From the NCBI RefSeq assembly GCF_002973525.1, contig NZ_PVEN01000002.1, forward strand, positions 186,001 through 250,000: a stretch of DNA of 64,000 bases, given 5' to 3'. Positions within the stretch are counted from its first letter, which is position 1. Every line of letters begins with the position of its first letter. The notes under the pieces are model-generated. The model was not told where the DNA came from. It saw nothing but the letters and a program-made list of their open reading frames with translations, and ran no database searches. Shown in pieces: positions 47,665 to 56,145 of this stretch. The stretch is from Paraburkholderia sp. BL21I4N1 (GTDB lineage Bacteria > Pseudomonadota > Gammaproteobacteria > Burkholderiales > Burkholderiaceae). Both the position numbers and the translations under genes were made by a program.

Positions 47665-48485
47665 GCGCTTGCCGCCACGGCGGAACCGCTCACGCTCCGC
47701 GCGAAGGCCAGCACCGCCCACGTGACGATGCCGAGCACGATCGAAAGGCCTGCTGCCGTCACCATGTTCGCGTTCAGCGTGAACTCGGTGTAGATGGTCA
47801 TGGGCAGCACGTCGATGTCGGTGGCGAGCGTGAAGGCCGTGCCGAACGCGCCCATCGCGGTCGCGAAACACACCGCGCCCGCCGCGATCAGTCCCGGCGA
47901 CAGCGCGGGCAACACGATGTCGCGCGTAATCCGCCATGGCGAGGCGCCGAGCGAACGCGCGGCCTCTTCGAGCGACGCGTCGAGCTTGGTGGCCGACGCC
48001 ATCACGGTGACGATCACGCGCGGAATCGAGAAGTACAGGTAGCCGAGAAACAGGCCACTCATCGAATATGCGAACACCCAGCGGTCGCCGGTGAGTTTGA
48101 GCGAGAGCGCGCCGATCAGCCCCTGGCGTCCGGCCAGCATGATGACCATGAAGCCGACCACCACGCCGGGAAACGCGAGTGGAAACGTAAGCAGCGCGAG
48201 CAGCGTGCGCTTGAGCGGGAACTCGCGGCGCGCCAGCAGGAGGCCGGCGATCACCGAGAGCACAAGCGTCGCCGCCGTGACCGCGGCCGACAGCAGCACG
48301 GTCGCGCCGAGGCTCGACATGTAGCGCGGATTGGTCAGCATCGCGCGATAGGTGGCGAAGGCGTGGCCGTCGCCGCTCAGTTGCGCGAGCGCGCCCATCG
48401 GCAACAGCCAGAACGCGATGAATACCGCCAGCGCCGGCGCGATCAACGCAATGCGCCAGCGCAGCGGGAACGTGATGTCGTTCAA
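47661..48485 (-). CDS. ABC importer permease, first subunit
   Basis: A 274-residue permease with six helices and the coupling loop LEEAARSLGASPWRITRDIVLPALSPG. No ATG is suitably placed; TTG 48485, which overlaps the binding-protein TGA in TTGA and follows AGGTGA, is the most likely start. The ORF extends to 48650 in an Arg-rich reading that overlaps the binding protein and is not credible. With the neighbour it forms the heterodimeric membrane channel of the importer. Confidence 0.85.
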   Translation of the reverse strand: MNDITFPLRWRIALIAPALAVFIAFWLLPMGALAQLSGDGHAFATYRAMLTNPRYMSSLGATVLLSAAVTAATLVLSVIAGLLLARREFPLKRTLLALLTFPLAFPGVVVGFMVIMLAGRQGLIGALSLKLTGDRWVFAYSMSGLFLGYLYFSIPRVIVTVMASATKLDASLEEAARSLGASPWRITRDIVLPALSPGLIAAGAVCFATAMGAFGTAFTLATDIDVLPMTIYTEFTLNANMVTAAGLSIVLGIVTWAVLAFARSVSGSAVAASA

Positions 48486-49612
48486 TGCATCACCTGGAGA
48501 TAACGCTCGCCGAAGCTCGATTGCTTCTCCGCCATCTTGCCGAAATCCACCGGCCTGGCGCGTGCGTAGTCGGCGGCCGGCAGGAATTTGGCGGCCAATT
48601 GCGGGCTCATCGCGCCGGCGCGGACCGGACGCAGATAAGCTTCGGCCCACAGCTTCTGGCCTTCGTCGGACAGCACGAAATCGAGCACCTTCTTGCCGTT
48701 CGCTTCGTGCGGCGCGCCCTTCACGAGACTCATCACGTACGGCACCGAGATCGTGCCTTCCTGCGGAATCACGAATTCGACGTTGGCGTGATCCTTGTAT
48801 TTGGCGCGGTAGGCGTCGAAGTCGTAGTCGAGCAGGATCGGAATTTCACCGGACATCACGCGCGCGTAGGCGGTTTGCTTCGGCACGATCGGCGCGTTGG
48901 CCTTCAGCTTGCGGAACCAGTCGAGGCCGGGTTCGAAGTTGTCGAGCGTGCCGCCGAGCGCCTGATTCACCGCCACCGCGCCCGCATAGCCGACGAACGC
49001 GCTCGACGGATCGAGGTAACCGATCATGCCTTTGTATTCAGGCTTGAGCAGGTCGGCCCACGAACGCGGCACCGGCTTGCCTTCGAGCGCGTCCTTGTTG
49101 ACGAAGAAGCCCAGCGTGCCCGAGTGGATCGCGAACCAGTAGCCTTGCGGGTCTTTCTCGTTGGCGGGAATGTCGTCCCAGTGCGCCGGCTTGTACGGCT
49201 GGATCACGCCCTTGTCCTTCGCCTGGAATGCCGACGACACACCCAGATAGACCACGTCGGCGACCGGGCTCTTCTGCTCGGCCATCAGTTGCGCGATCGA
49301 CTGGCCGGAGTTCTTGTTGTCGAACGGCACGCGAATGCCGGTCTTTTGCTGGATCGCCTTGATCTGGCTGGCCCAGTCGGCCCATTCGGGCGGGCAGTTG
49401 TAGCAGATCGCGGTTTCGTCGGCATGGGCCGCTTGCGGGGCGAGCGCGCCGAGAGCGGCGCTGAGGACGACGCCAGCGGCGAGCGTGGCGCTGGCGCGCG
49501 CGAGGCGGGACCAGAGCGGCTTGAGCGGGTTGCGTGACGGGCGTGACTTGAGCGATTTAAGCGACTTGAGCGACTTAAGCGGTGAAGCGAAGCGGGCGGA
49601 CGAGCGGATCAC
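48482..49612 (-). CDS. ABC importer periplasmic substrate-binding protein
   Basis: This 376-residue binding protein starts at GTG 49612 behind AGGAGACCC, with an unusually long, basic, repetitive signal peptide (including LKSLKSLKSLK) whose hydrophobic part ends APQAAHADE. The mature fold is that of FbpA/PotD/phosphonate-type solute-binding proteins: TAICYNCPPEWADWASQIKAIQQKTGIRV, then DVVYLGVSSAFQAKDKGVI, AGAVAVNQALGG and later YDFDAYRAKYKD. Two cysteines (CYNC) near the mature N terminus are unusual. The neighbouring GpdQ-like enzyme suggests a phosphodiester ligand. It is the first gene of the operon. Confidence 0.85.
   Translation of the reverse strand: MIRSSARFASPLKSLKSLKSLKSRPSRNPLKPLWSRLARASATLAAGVVLSAALGALAPQAAHADETAICYNCPPEWADWASQIKAIQQKTGIRVPFDNKNSGQSIAQLMAEQKSPVADVVYLGVSSAFQAKDKGVIQPYKPAHWDDIPANEKDPQGYWFAIHSGTLGFFVNKDALEGKPVPRSWADLLKPEYKGMIGYLDPSSAFVGYAGAVAVNQALGGTLDNFEPGLDWFRKLKANAPIVPKQTAYARVMSGEIPILLDYDFDAYRAKYKDHANVEFVIPQEGTISVPYVMSLVKGAPHEANGKKVLDFVLSDEGQKLWAEAYLRPVRAGAMSPQLAAKFLPAADYARARPVDFGKMAEKQSSFGERYLQVMH
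49545..49580. repeat. Four 9-bp tandem repeats in a signal-peptide coding region
   Basis: GACTTGAGC, GATTTAAGC, GACTTGAGC and GACTTAAGC stand head to tail and encode the Leu-Lys-Ser steps of the binding-protein signal peptide. The unit is a multiple of three, so copy number could change without a frameshift. Confidence 0.85.
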
Positions 49613-49705
49613 TGCGGGTCTCCTGGAGAGGACGAGAGCGGGTGGTTCGGGGTCGAGATGCGTGAGTCGGAAGACGTGAGTCAAAGACGTGAGTCGGAAC
49701 ACGGG

Positions 49706-50779
49706 TCAGGCGAACGGTTTTTCCGCGGCGGCCGCCGATGCCTGCGGCGACGACATGGCATCGCGATTCGGAATCGCCGCGATGGTCGCGCCCTGGCGCA
49801 AGCTGTGCGGCAAGGTCAGCGTCAGCGAGGTTTCGTTCAACGCCTCGTACGTCCCGCCGACGCGTGCCAGCAATCGCTCCCAGGCCGCGCAGCCGATTTC
49901 GCGATTCGGCGCGCAAATGCTGGCGAGCGGCGGCGACAGCAGGTCGCCCATGGCGAGGCCGTCGAAACCGAGAATCGACATGTCGTGCGGAATCTGCAGA
50001 CGCGCGCGGCGCAGGCCGCGCATGACCACCATCGCCAGCAGGTCGTTGCTGCAGAACAGCGCGCTCGGGCGATTCGGCCCGCTGGTCAGATGCGCGAGCA
50101 CCGACGGCGACAGTTCGTCGGCGTTGAAATCCACTTCGAGCGCGGGCGCCGGCGAGAGGCCGGCCTGCTGCATGGCTTGCGAGTAACCCAGATGCCGTTG
50201 ACGAGCGCGGTCCGACGCGGCTAGCGAACCGGCCAGCATCAGGATGCGGCGATGCCCGTGAGCGATCAGCATGCGCACGCCGTCGTACGCGGCGAGACGA
50301 TTGTCGACGGACACCGACGGACGACGTACCGTGTCGTTATGCATCAGCACGTAGAGCAGGCCGTCGCGGTCGAGTTCGTCGAGCAGCGGGTGCGTATCGG
50401 CGTCGGACACGGTCAGGATCAGGCCTTCCACGCGATGTTCGCGCAGCGTTTCGATCGCGTGGCGTTCGCGATCGGCGTCGTATTGCGTTGTCATCAGCAT
50501 GAGCCGGTAGCCCTGCGCCGACGCGAGTTCGTCGATGCCTTGCAGGCATTCGGCGAACACCGGGTTGGCGAGCGTCGGCAGAATCACGCCGATCAGACGC
50601 GTGCGCTCGCCGCGCAGTTGCCGGCCCAGCGGGCTGGGGCGGAAATTGAGGGCGTCGATCGATTGACGCACTTTGTCGAGCGTGACGGGATTGACGGTGT
50701 GCGGCGCGTTGATCGCGCGCGAGACCGTGGCGATGGAGAAGCCAGCGTGCGCGGCGACATCTTTGATCGTCGGGGTCAT
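49706..50779 (-). CDS. LacI-family transcriptional regulator
   Basis: A 357-residue repressor with the N-terminal LacI helix-turn-helix TIKDVAAHAGFSIATVSRAIN and hinge helix region, then a periplasmic-binding-protein-like sensor (IGVILPTLANPVFAECLQGI to VIGF-type DMSILGFDG). It is placed just upstream of, and in line with, the ABC/phosphodiesterase operon (49612-44763), so it probably controls those genes in response to the transported compound. An AAACGTTT palindrome 20 bp before its start codon may be its own operator. ATG 50779 gives the normal start MTPTIKDVA. Confidence 0.9.
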   Translation of the reverse strand: MTPTIKDVAAHAGFSIATVSRAINAPHTVNPVTLDKVRQSIDALNFRPSPLGRQLRGERTRLIGVILPTLANPVFAECLQGIDELASAQGYRLMLMTTQYDADRERHAIETLREHRVEGLILTVSDADTHPLLDELDRDGLLYVLMHNDTVRRPSVSVDNRLAAYDGVRMLIAHGHRRILMLAGSLAASDRARQRHLGYSQAMQQAGLSPAPALEVDFNADELSPSVLAHLTSGPNRPSALFCSNDLLAMVVMRGLRRARLQIPHDMSILGFDGLAMGDLLSPPLASICAPNREIGCAAWERLLARVGGTYEALNETSLTLTLPHSLRQGATIAAIPNRDAMSSPQASAAAAEKPFA

Positions 50780-50794
50780 GGGGTTCCGCTCGGA

Positions 50795-50810
50795 TTGTAA
50801 ACGTTTTCGT
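50795..50810. promoter_or_regulatory. LacI-type operator upstream of the LacI regulator
   Basis: TTGTAAACGTTTTCGT contains AAACGTTT at 50799-50806, the core of operators bound by LacI/GalR-family proteins. The site lies 20 bp before the start codon and suggests autorepression. Confidence 0.55.
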
Positions 50811-50963
50811 GAGCGGATTATCGGCAAGCTTTGTGACTGGCGGATGACTTCGAAATTCAGCGCGGCGGAGGCGGCGAAGGGGGGACGGACTCCCGGATCG
50901 CGCCCGTTTGGTGCGCTCGCGAGGCAATGGTAGAATTCGCGTCCACGTAAGATTCAACGCCCT

Positions 50964-51048
50964 GCCGGGGTGATGAAATTGGTAAACATAGCGGACTTAA
51001 AATCCGCCGCCTTACGGCTTGCCGGTTCAAGTCCGGTCCCCGGTACCA
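50964..51048 (+). tRNA. tRNA-Leu (anticodon UAA)
   Basis: A complete 85-nt tRNA with CCA encoded. The acceptor stem is GCCGGGG with CCCCGGT, the anticodon stem-loop is GCGGA-CTTAAAA-TCCGC (anticodon TAA), a class II variable arm follows (CGCCTTACGGC), and the T loop reads GGTTCAAGTCC. It reads UUA and UUG leucine codons, rare in this genome, and so bears on leucine-codon sensing only indirectly. Confidence 0.97.
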
Positions 51049-51203
51049 GAGGGTTTGTTGCAGCACGCTGTACAACCTGCCCAATATTTTTCTGGAAAAA
51101 ATAGAGCTAAATCAATAATTTAGCGGGCAGTTTATCTGGCTTCAATGCTGGTTTTATCCTCCCTCCGCTTAGCGCCACGCACAGCCCCCAGCCTTGCCGG
51201 CTT

Positions 51204-53003
51204 TCAGTCGGTTTTTCCAACCGGGGCAAAGCGCCGCTTGCCGCGTGGCGGCGTCAAACGCCGGAAACGTTCCCGCTTATGTTCTTCCTCGAAGTGGCTC
51301 AGTGACGGTTTGACCAGATCGCTGCGCGACACGATCCCAACAAGGCGCATGGTCTTCTGGTCGGCGACGACCGGCAGCCGCTCGAGTCCGTGGACCGCCA
51401 GTCGCGTGGCGACGAGCCGGCAGGTTTCGGACGGCAGGGCAAAGGCCGGCGGCATCCGATCGAACAGCTGCGCGAGAATCGTGGCCCGTTCGAGCGCGTC
51501 GTCTTCGCGACAGAACCGTTCGAGAAATGCCCGGTCGACCATGCCGAGAACCGCGCCCTCGCGTACCACGGGGTAAGCGCGACGCACCTGATTGGCACCG
51601 AAGAATTCCTGCAGCGTCGCGCCGACCGTCATGCCGGCGTCGATCGACTCGACCGTGGCCGTCATCACCTCGTCGACGTAGTGACGCTCGAGCGGATCGA
51701 CGCCGTACTCGCGATAGATGTGATAGCCGCGGCGTGCGATCTTCTCCGTCATGATCGAGCGGCGCATCACCACCGTCGAAAAGCCGTGCGCGACCAGCGT
51801 CGCGGTCAATAGCGGCAGCAGCGCATTGCTGTCGTGCGTCAGGCCGAACGCGAACACGATTGCCGTGAGCGGTGCACCGAGCGTTGCGCCCAACGTCGCT
51901 GCCATGCAGACGAGCGGCCAGAGGGCAGGCTGATTGCCCGGCAGCCAGTGCGAGAGCACCGTGCCCAACCCCGCGCCGAGCATCAGCAGCGGTGCGAGCA
52001 CGCCGCCGGACGTGCCGGAACCGAGTGCGACGACCCACATGACGGCTTTCACGGCCAGCAGCAGGAGCGCGATCTGCAATGCAATGTGCTGATGCAGCAG
52101 ATCGCCGATCACGTCGTAACCGACGCCGAGTGCGCGCGGTTCGAGCCACCCGCCAATACCGACGACAACCCCGCCGAGCGCGGGCCACCACATCCAGTGG
52201 ATCGGCAGTTTGCCGAACAGGTCTTCAGTCTTGTACAGCGCCGCGGAAAGCCCCGACGCCAACGCGCCCGACAACAACCCGGCGATCACGCAGGACACCA
52301 GCGACCAACTGTCCGGTGCGGCTGTTTCGAGAGGAAATAGCGGACCCGTGCCGAAGAACAGGGCGCGGGCGAAACCGGCGACCGCGCAGGCCACCGCCAC
52401 CGGCAGGAAACTGCGCGGCCGCCATTCGAACAGCAGCAATTCGACCGCCAGCAGCACGGCGGCGACCGGGGTGCCGAACACCGCGGTCATGCCTGCGGCC
52501 GCGCCCGCCACCAGCAGCGTCTTGCGTTCCGCCGAGGTCACCTTCACGCATTGCGCGATCAGCGAACCGAGCGCGCCACCGGTCATGATGATCGGACCTT
52601 CCGCGCCGAACGGACCGCCGCTGCCGATCACGATACCGGACGACAGCGGCTTGAGCACCGCCACCTTCGGCGACATTTTGCTTTTGCCGAACAGGATCGC
52701 TTCGATTGCCTCGGGAATACCATGCCCGCGGATTTTTTCGGAACCATACCGCGCCATCAGGCCGACGATCAGACCGCCGATCACCGGCACGCCAATGACC
52801 CAAAGGCCGAGCGTATTAGTGGCGGGCGAACGTTCAACGAACGACAGCGTGCCGAAGAAGAACAGATTGGTGAACAGATGAATCAGATTCAGCAATACAA
52901 AGGCGGCCAGCGTGCTCACCACGCCGATACCGGCCGCCAGAGCGAAAATGCCGGGCAGCCGCGCATTGGCCGAAAAGTCGCGCTTGTGGGAATCCATGCT
53001 CAT
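51204..53003 (-). CDS. ClC-family chloride/proton antiporter with C-terminal CBS pair
   Basis: A 599-residue membrane protein. The first ~430 residues form the ClC core. The Cl-selectivity motif reads GSGGPFGAEGP (near residues 127-137), keeping the gating glutamate of GxEGP, and an EWRPR sequence matches the position of the internal proton glutamate, so proton-coupled exchange is likely. GSGTSGGVLAPLL is another ClC motif. The C-terminal ~150 residues carry two CBS domains (VDEVMTATVESIDAGMTVG and ATRLAVHGLERLPVVADQ) that may bind nucleotides. The ATG lies three bases after the MarR stop codon, so the two genes are translated together. Confidence 0.92.
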   Translation of the reverse strand: MSMDSHKRDFSANARLPGIFALAAGIGVVSTLAAFVLLNLIHLFTNLFFFGTLSFVERSPATNTLGLWVIGVPVIGGLIVGLMARYGSEKIRGHGIPEAIEAILFGKSKMSPKVAVLKPLSSGIVIGSGGPFGAEGPIIMTGGALGSLIAQCVKVTSAERKTLLVAGAAAGMTAVFGTPVAAVLLAVELLLFEWRPRSFLPVAVACAVAGFARALFFGTGPLFPLETAAPDSWSLVSCVIAGLLSGALASGLSAALYKTEDLFGKLPIHWMWWPALGGVVVGIGGWLEPRALGVGYDVIGDLLHQHIALQIALLLLAVKAVMWVVALGSGTSGGVLAPLLMLGAGLGTVLSHWLPGNQPALWPLVCMAATLGATLGAPLTAIVFAFGLTHDSNALLPLLTATLVAHGFSTVVMRRSIMTEKIARRGYHIYREYGVDPLERHYVDEVMTATVESIDAGMTVGATLQEFFGANQVRRAYPVVREGAVLGMVDRAFLERFCREDDALERATILAQLFDRMPPAFALPSETCRLVATRLAVHGLERLPVVADQKTMRLVGIVSRSDLVKPSLSHFEEEHKRERFRRLTPPRGKRRFAPVGKTD

Positions 53004-53005
53004 GG

Positions 53006-53422
53006 TTAGTCAAGGTCGATCTGTGGAATCTGGAAAGCGCCCTCGAGCGATTTCAACTCTGCGCGGTGCAATTCCGCGAGCCTGGAAAGGACTCGCTCGC
53101 CCGCTTTTTCAAGGTGAACTTCCACCTGGCGCCGATCGCTTTCGCTGACCTGGCGGCGCACCAGACTGAGCGCCTCGCAACGCGACACCAACGCGACGAC
53201 GCCGTGATGCTGGGACTGCAGCCGCTCCGCCAGTTCGCCGACGGTCGCCCAGTCGCGTTCCGGATAGCCCTTGATATGCAGCAGCAACAGATACTGCAGC
53301 GGCGTTATCCCTTCGCTCTGCGCGGCCTGTTCCGAAAACCGTTCGAAGCGCCGCATCTGGTAGCGAAACTCCGACAGTTGCTCGAAGTCGGTTTTTCTCA
53401 ACCCATTGGCTCGTACTTTCAT
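53006..53422 (-). CDS. MarR-family transcriptional regulator
   Basis: A 138-residue regulator with the winged helix-turn-helix of MarR: ITPLQYLLLLHIKGYPERDWATVGELAERLQSQHHGVVALVSRCEALSLV, followed by the wing RRQVSESDRRQVEVHLEKAGERVL. ATG 53422 gives the usual length; the ORF to 53473 runs across the operator. It is cotranscribed with the ClC gene, whose ATG lies three bases behind its stop. A perfect inverted repeat at 53451-53475 sits 28 bp upstream, and near-identical repeats stand before three more promoters in the next 3 kb, which suggests that it governs a local regulon. The signal is unknown. Confidence 0.9.
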   Translation of the reverse strand: MKVRANGLRKTDFEQLSEFRYQMRRFERFSEQAAQSEGITPLQYLLLLHIKGYPERDWATVGELAERLQSQHHGVVALVSRCEALSLVRRQVSESDRRQVEVHLEKAGERVLSRLAELHRAELKSLEGAFQIPQIDLD

Positions 53423-53450
53423 TGCCTGTCCGTCATTGCGAATAAACGAC

Positions 53451-53475
53451 GAATGTATCACATAATGATACATTC
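53451..53475. promoter_or_regulatory. MarR operator, site 1 (before marR-clc)
   Basis: GAATGTATCA, CATAA, TGATACATTC: a perfect 10+10 inverted repeat with a five-base spacer. It has the same TATCA-N5-TGATA core as the sites at 54765, 54841 and 56146. Confidence 0.72.
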
Positions 53476-53509
53476 GTCTCGTGGTGCCGAACCGGTGACC
53501 AGCGTGTTT

Positions 53510-54676
53510 TCACGCGATCTGATGTGCCTTGATGAGGGTTTGCTGGTAGAGGCCGGAGATCAGATCCACTTGCGTAATCATGCCGACCATATGTCCCGCG
53601 GCGTCGAGCACCGGGATATGGTGGTGGCCATGGTTCGCGAAAATCGGCACGAGGTCGGTGATCGGCGCGGTGGCTTCGATCGTGCGAACTTCGGTCGTCA
53701 TCACGCCGCCGGCGGTCGGCGCGCGGAGCGCATCGCCTCGAAGCCAGCCGTCGAGGTAGGCGACGAACGGGGTGAATTTGCCGAAAATCCGCTTGTCGAC
53801 GAGATCGGTCCGCGTCACGATGCCGATCAGGTTGCGCTCGCTGTCGGTAACGGGCAGCGCCTTGACCTTGTTGCGCTTCAGCAGCGCCCACGCGGCCGTC
53901 GCTCGCGTGCCGGCGGAAACCGACACCACGTTGCGGGACATGATGTCTTCGCAACGCAGTTCGTTGAAGCTGCGTGAGAAGGCCTGAAGTTCCGTCTCGC
54001 GCAGCAGCGATTCGAGGTCGTCAGGGTCGATATCCAGCATCTCGCCGCGCCGCTTCAGAACGGCCTCGAGATCCGCGCGGGTAAAGCCGGCGCGCGACGT
54101 TTCGCCGGCCGGGCTGCCGGTCGCGGTGCGAGCCGGCCGCCCGGCGTGCGGGTAGCGGTGGCCGGTGGCGGCATGATAGGCGAGCGCCGCCGCGAGCAAC
54201 GCGGCCGACTGGATCGCGATCGGCTCAAGGACAAACCGGTAGCCCAGCGCGTGAATGGCGGGGCCGCCCAACACCGCCGTCAATGCGACCGCGCCCGAGG
54301 GCGGGTGAACGCAGCGCAGCGCGAACATGCCCCCGATCGAAAGAGCAACCGCCAGCGCAGCCGCCAGAGTCGGGTCGGCGATTGCGCCGGCGCAGGTCAC
54401 GCCGATCGTAGCGGACACGAGATTGCCCCCAATGATCGACCAGGGTTGCGCCAGCGGACTTGCGGGGACGGCAAACAGCAGGACGGCGGATGCGCCCATG
54501 GGCGCGACCAGCAGTGGAATATTCGCCGCCGGGCCCAGCAGCAGAAGCATGGAGCCGCCGGTGAACGCGATGCCGAGCAGCGCGCCAAGGCAGGAACGCG
54601 CGCGCTCCTGCCATCTCACGGAGACCGGTGCGGGGATGAAGCTGGCCAGCCAGCGAACAGCGAGGGAGCGGGACAC
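53510..54676 (-). CDS. HPP-family membrane protein with CBS domains
   Basis: The 388-residue product has an N-terminal HPP domain with four to five helices and the family signature FALRCVHPPSGAVALTAVLGG near residue 125, then a linker, then two CBS domains (CEDIMSRNVVSVSAGT and VMTTEVRTIEATAPI). HPP proteins have been linked to nitrite transport into plastids; bacterial roles are little studied. It precedes marR and clc on the same strand. Its own -10 region (ATTATA on the plus strand) is overlapped by operator site 2. Confidence 0.88.
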   Translation of the reverse strand: MSRSLAVRWLASFIPAPVSVRWQERARSCLGALLGIAFTGGSMLLLLGPAANIPLLVAPMGASAVLLFAVPASPLAQPWSIIGGNLVSATIGVTCAGAIADPTLAAALAVALSIGGMFALRCVHPPSGAVALTAVLGGPAIHALGYRFVLEPIAIQSAALLAAALAYHAATGHRYPHAGRPARTATGSPAGETSRAGFTRADLEAVLKRRGEMLDIDPDDLESLLRETELQAFSRSFNELRCEDIMSRNVVSVSAGTRATAAWALLKRNKVKALPVTDSERNLIGIVTRTDLVDKRIFGKFTPFVAYLDGWLRGDALRAPTAGGVMTTEVRTIEATAPITDLVPIFANHGHHHIPVLDAAGHMVGMITQVDLISGLYQQTLIKAHQIA

Positions 54677-54764
54677 GGTATAGAGCAGGAAAAGGAGGTT
54701 GTCGATTGTGCGGGGGCGACATTACCGGGGAACCCCCGGCGACGCGAATACACTCTGGTCATAA

Positions 54765-54785
54765 TTATATGGCAACGTGATATAA
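54765..54785. promoter_or_regulatory. MarR-type operator, site 2 (before the HPP gene)
   Basis: TTATATGG, CAACG, TGATATAA: 6 of 8 symmetrical positions, five-base spacer. It overlaps a TATAAT -10 element of the leftward HPP gene (plus-strand ATTATA at 54764-54769). Confidence 0.55.
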
Positions 54786-54840
54786 AGAGCCGCGTTGACC
54801 GGTTGCAGCGCACAGCGGTTGTATCCCTTGTACGTTTCAA

Positions 54841-54861
54841 ATATGTCATGTTGTGATATAC
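54841..54861. promoter_or_regulatory. MarR-type operator, site 3 (before DUF1840)
   Basis: ATATGTCA, TGTTG, TGATATAC: 6 of 8 symmetrical positions, five-base spacer. It lies 92 bp before the rightward DUF1840 gene and divergent from site 2. Confidence 0.5.
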
Positions 54862-54952
54862 AATGAAGGCGGGCAAATCGATTCGCCCGGCAATTCGTGT
54901 AGGCATCCGATCGAGTGAACGATTGCCAGGTGCCTTTCACAAGGGAGCCATC

Positions 54953-55270
54953 ATGCTGATTACTTTTCAATCGACGGCGTCGCCTGACGTGGTCATGCTC
55001 CGGGACCTCGCGCAGTATTTGCTGGGTCTGATCGGCAAGCGTCTCGCGGATCGCGGCGTCATCATGCACGACGAACTGCCCGGCGCAATTGGACGGCTGG
55101 AAGCCGCGATCTCTGACGATGCGACAGCGGAGGCGAGCCACGAAATATTGCACCGCTCGACGCACGATCGTCGCGACTCACGCAACGGGCTTTCGCAACG
55201 GGCCTGGCCGTTTCTGGACATGATGCGTGAAGCCCGCAAGAGCGACGCGGACATCATCTGGGGGCTTTAG
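54953..55270 (+). CDS. DUF1840-domain protein
   Basis: A 105-residue cytoplasmic protein matching DUF1840: the start MLITFQSTASPDVVMLRDLAQYLL and the segment HDELPGAIGRLEAAI are diagnostic. The function is unknown. AAGGGAG precedes ATG 54953; the open frame from 54863 includes the operator region and is rejected. It is divergent from HPP, shares the MarR-type operators between them, and is followed 52 bp on by an exported protein. Confidence 0.85.
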   Translation: MLITFQSTASPDVVMLRDLAQYLLGLIGKRLADRGVIMHDELPGAIGRLEAAISDDATAEASHEILHRSTHDRRDSRNGLSQRAWPFLDMMREARKSDADIIWGL

Positions 55271-55322
55271 ACGTTCAGTCCGCTTGTCGACGCTTCGCCG
55301 CGTACCGTTGAAGGACCGATTG

Positions 55323-55733
55323 ATGAAACGACTTGTGTCGCGGCCGCGCAGCGCGATCATGCTGGCGGCGTGGGTTTTCCCGGTAGTTTGCTGCTCCGCT
55401 GCGGCCCGAGCGACCGGCCACGTCGCCGAACCTGCGAGTGTTGTAACCGCATGGGCACGCGATCGGGACGTTTCATTGCAACAGGCCAAACCTGCGCTCG
55501 TCCCGTTGGTGCGATCAACCCCGTATTTCGACGACGTCCCGATGACCGTGTTTGGGGTGTATGGCGCAACCGTGCTCGATATGCTGGCGGGTGGCCCATT
55601 GGTCCTCGTGAAGTGGCCGGGCGACTGTTGCTCACCGGGCCAGAAGTGGCACACAGGAGGGCTCGCCGAGGGAGCATCCGCCAATCGTCAGAAAGATGGC
55701 GCCCATATTTTCTTTCTCTGGCCCAACCTCTAG
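55323..55733 (+). CDS. Exported protein of unknown function
   Basis: A 136-residue protein with a signal peptide (MKRLVSRPRSAIMLAAWVFPVVCCSAAARATG). The mature sequence has no recognised family; it contains VPMTVFGVYGATVLDMLAGGPLVLVKWPGDCCSPGQKWHTGGL with two adjacent cysteines. AAGGA precedes ATG 55323, and the ORF beyond to 55227 is a continuation of the frame only. Its place 52 bp after DUF1840 suggests one transcript from the operator-controlled promoter. Confidence 0.6.
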   Translation: MKRLVSRPRSAIMLAAWVFPVVCCSAAARATGHVAEPASVVTAWARDRDVSLQQAKPALVPLVRSTPYFDDVPMTVFGVYGATVLDMLAGGPLVLVKWPGDCCSPGQKWHTGGLAEGASANRQKDGAHIFFLWPNL

Positions 55734-55785
55734 TGCGACATACGAATCTTTTCGATGTTATACGGCATCGGTCGCGTTGCAGCAG

Positions 55786-55944
55786 TTAGTGTCCATTCCG
55801 GTGCCGGTTCCACCAGTGGCGGCGCACGCCGGCGTGAAGAATGCGCTCCCTGAGGTTCGCGCGAGGCTCGAGAGAGACGACCAGAAGGATCACCATGGCC
55901 AGAACACCGGCGGCGACGGCCAACTGCACCAGCAAATCCATCAT
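55786..55944 (-). CDS. Small single-pass membrane protein (52 residues)
   Basis: GGAG stands seven bases before ATG 55944. The product starts MMDLLVQLAVAAGVLAMVILL, a clear membrane helix, and ends in a basic tail rich in Arg, His and Trp (LRERILHAGVRRHWWNRHRNGH). It is encoded opposite to its neighbours, between the exported protein and the universal stress gene, and its upstream region holds operator site 4 at ~200 bp. The remaining gap (55734-55785 and 55945-56286) has no other gene. Confidence 0.55.
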   Translation of the reverse strand: MMDLLVQLAVAAGVLAMVILLVVSLEPRANLRERILHAGVRRHWWNRHRNGH

Positions 55945-56145
55945 GACGGGACTCCAATAGCGTTTGTCATGGTTCAGTCGGCGAGGAAATCCGCGACCTC
56001 GAACAGAACACCGCACGACACTCGTGTCTCGCTGACCCGTAACAGGGAGGCGGAGCACGTCGAGGATCGCATGCCGCGGCGGTAGCCCACACTCGCTCCC
56101 GGAGACCATGAGCGCTTCTCGCACGACACGGATTGGCCTCTCGCA

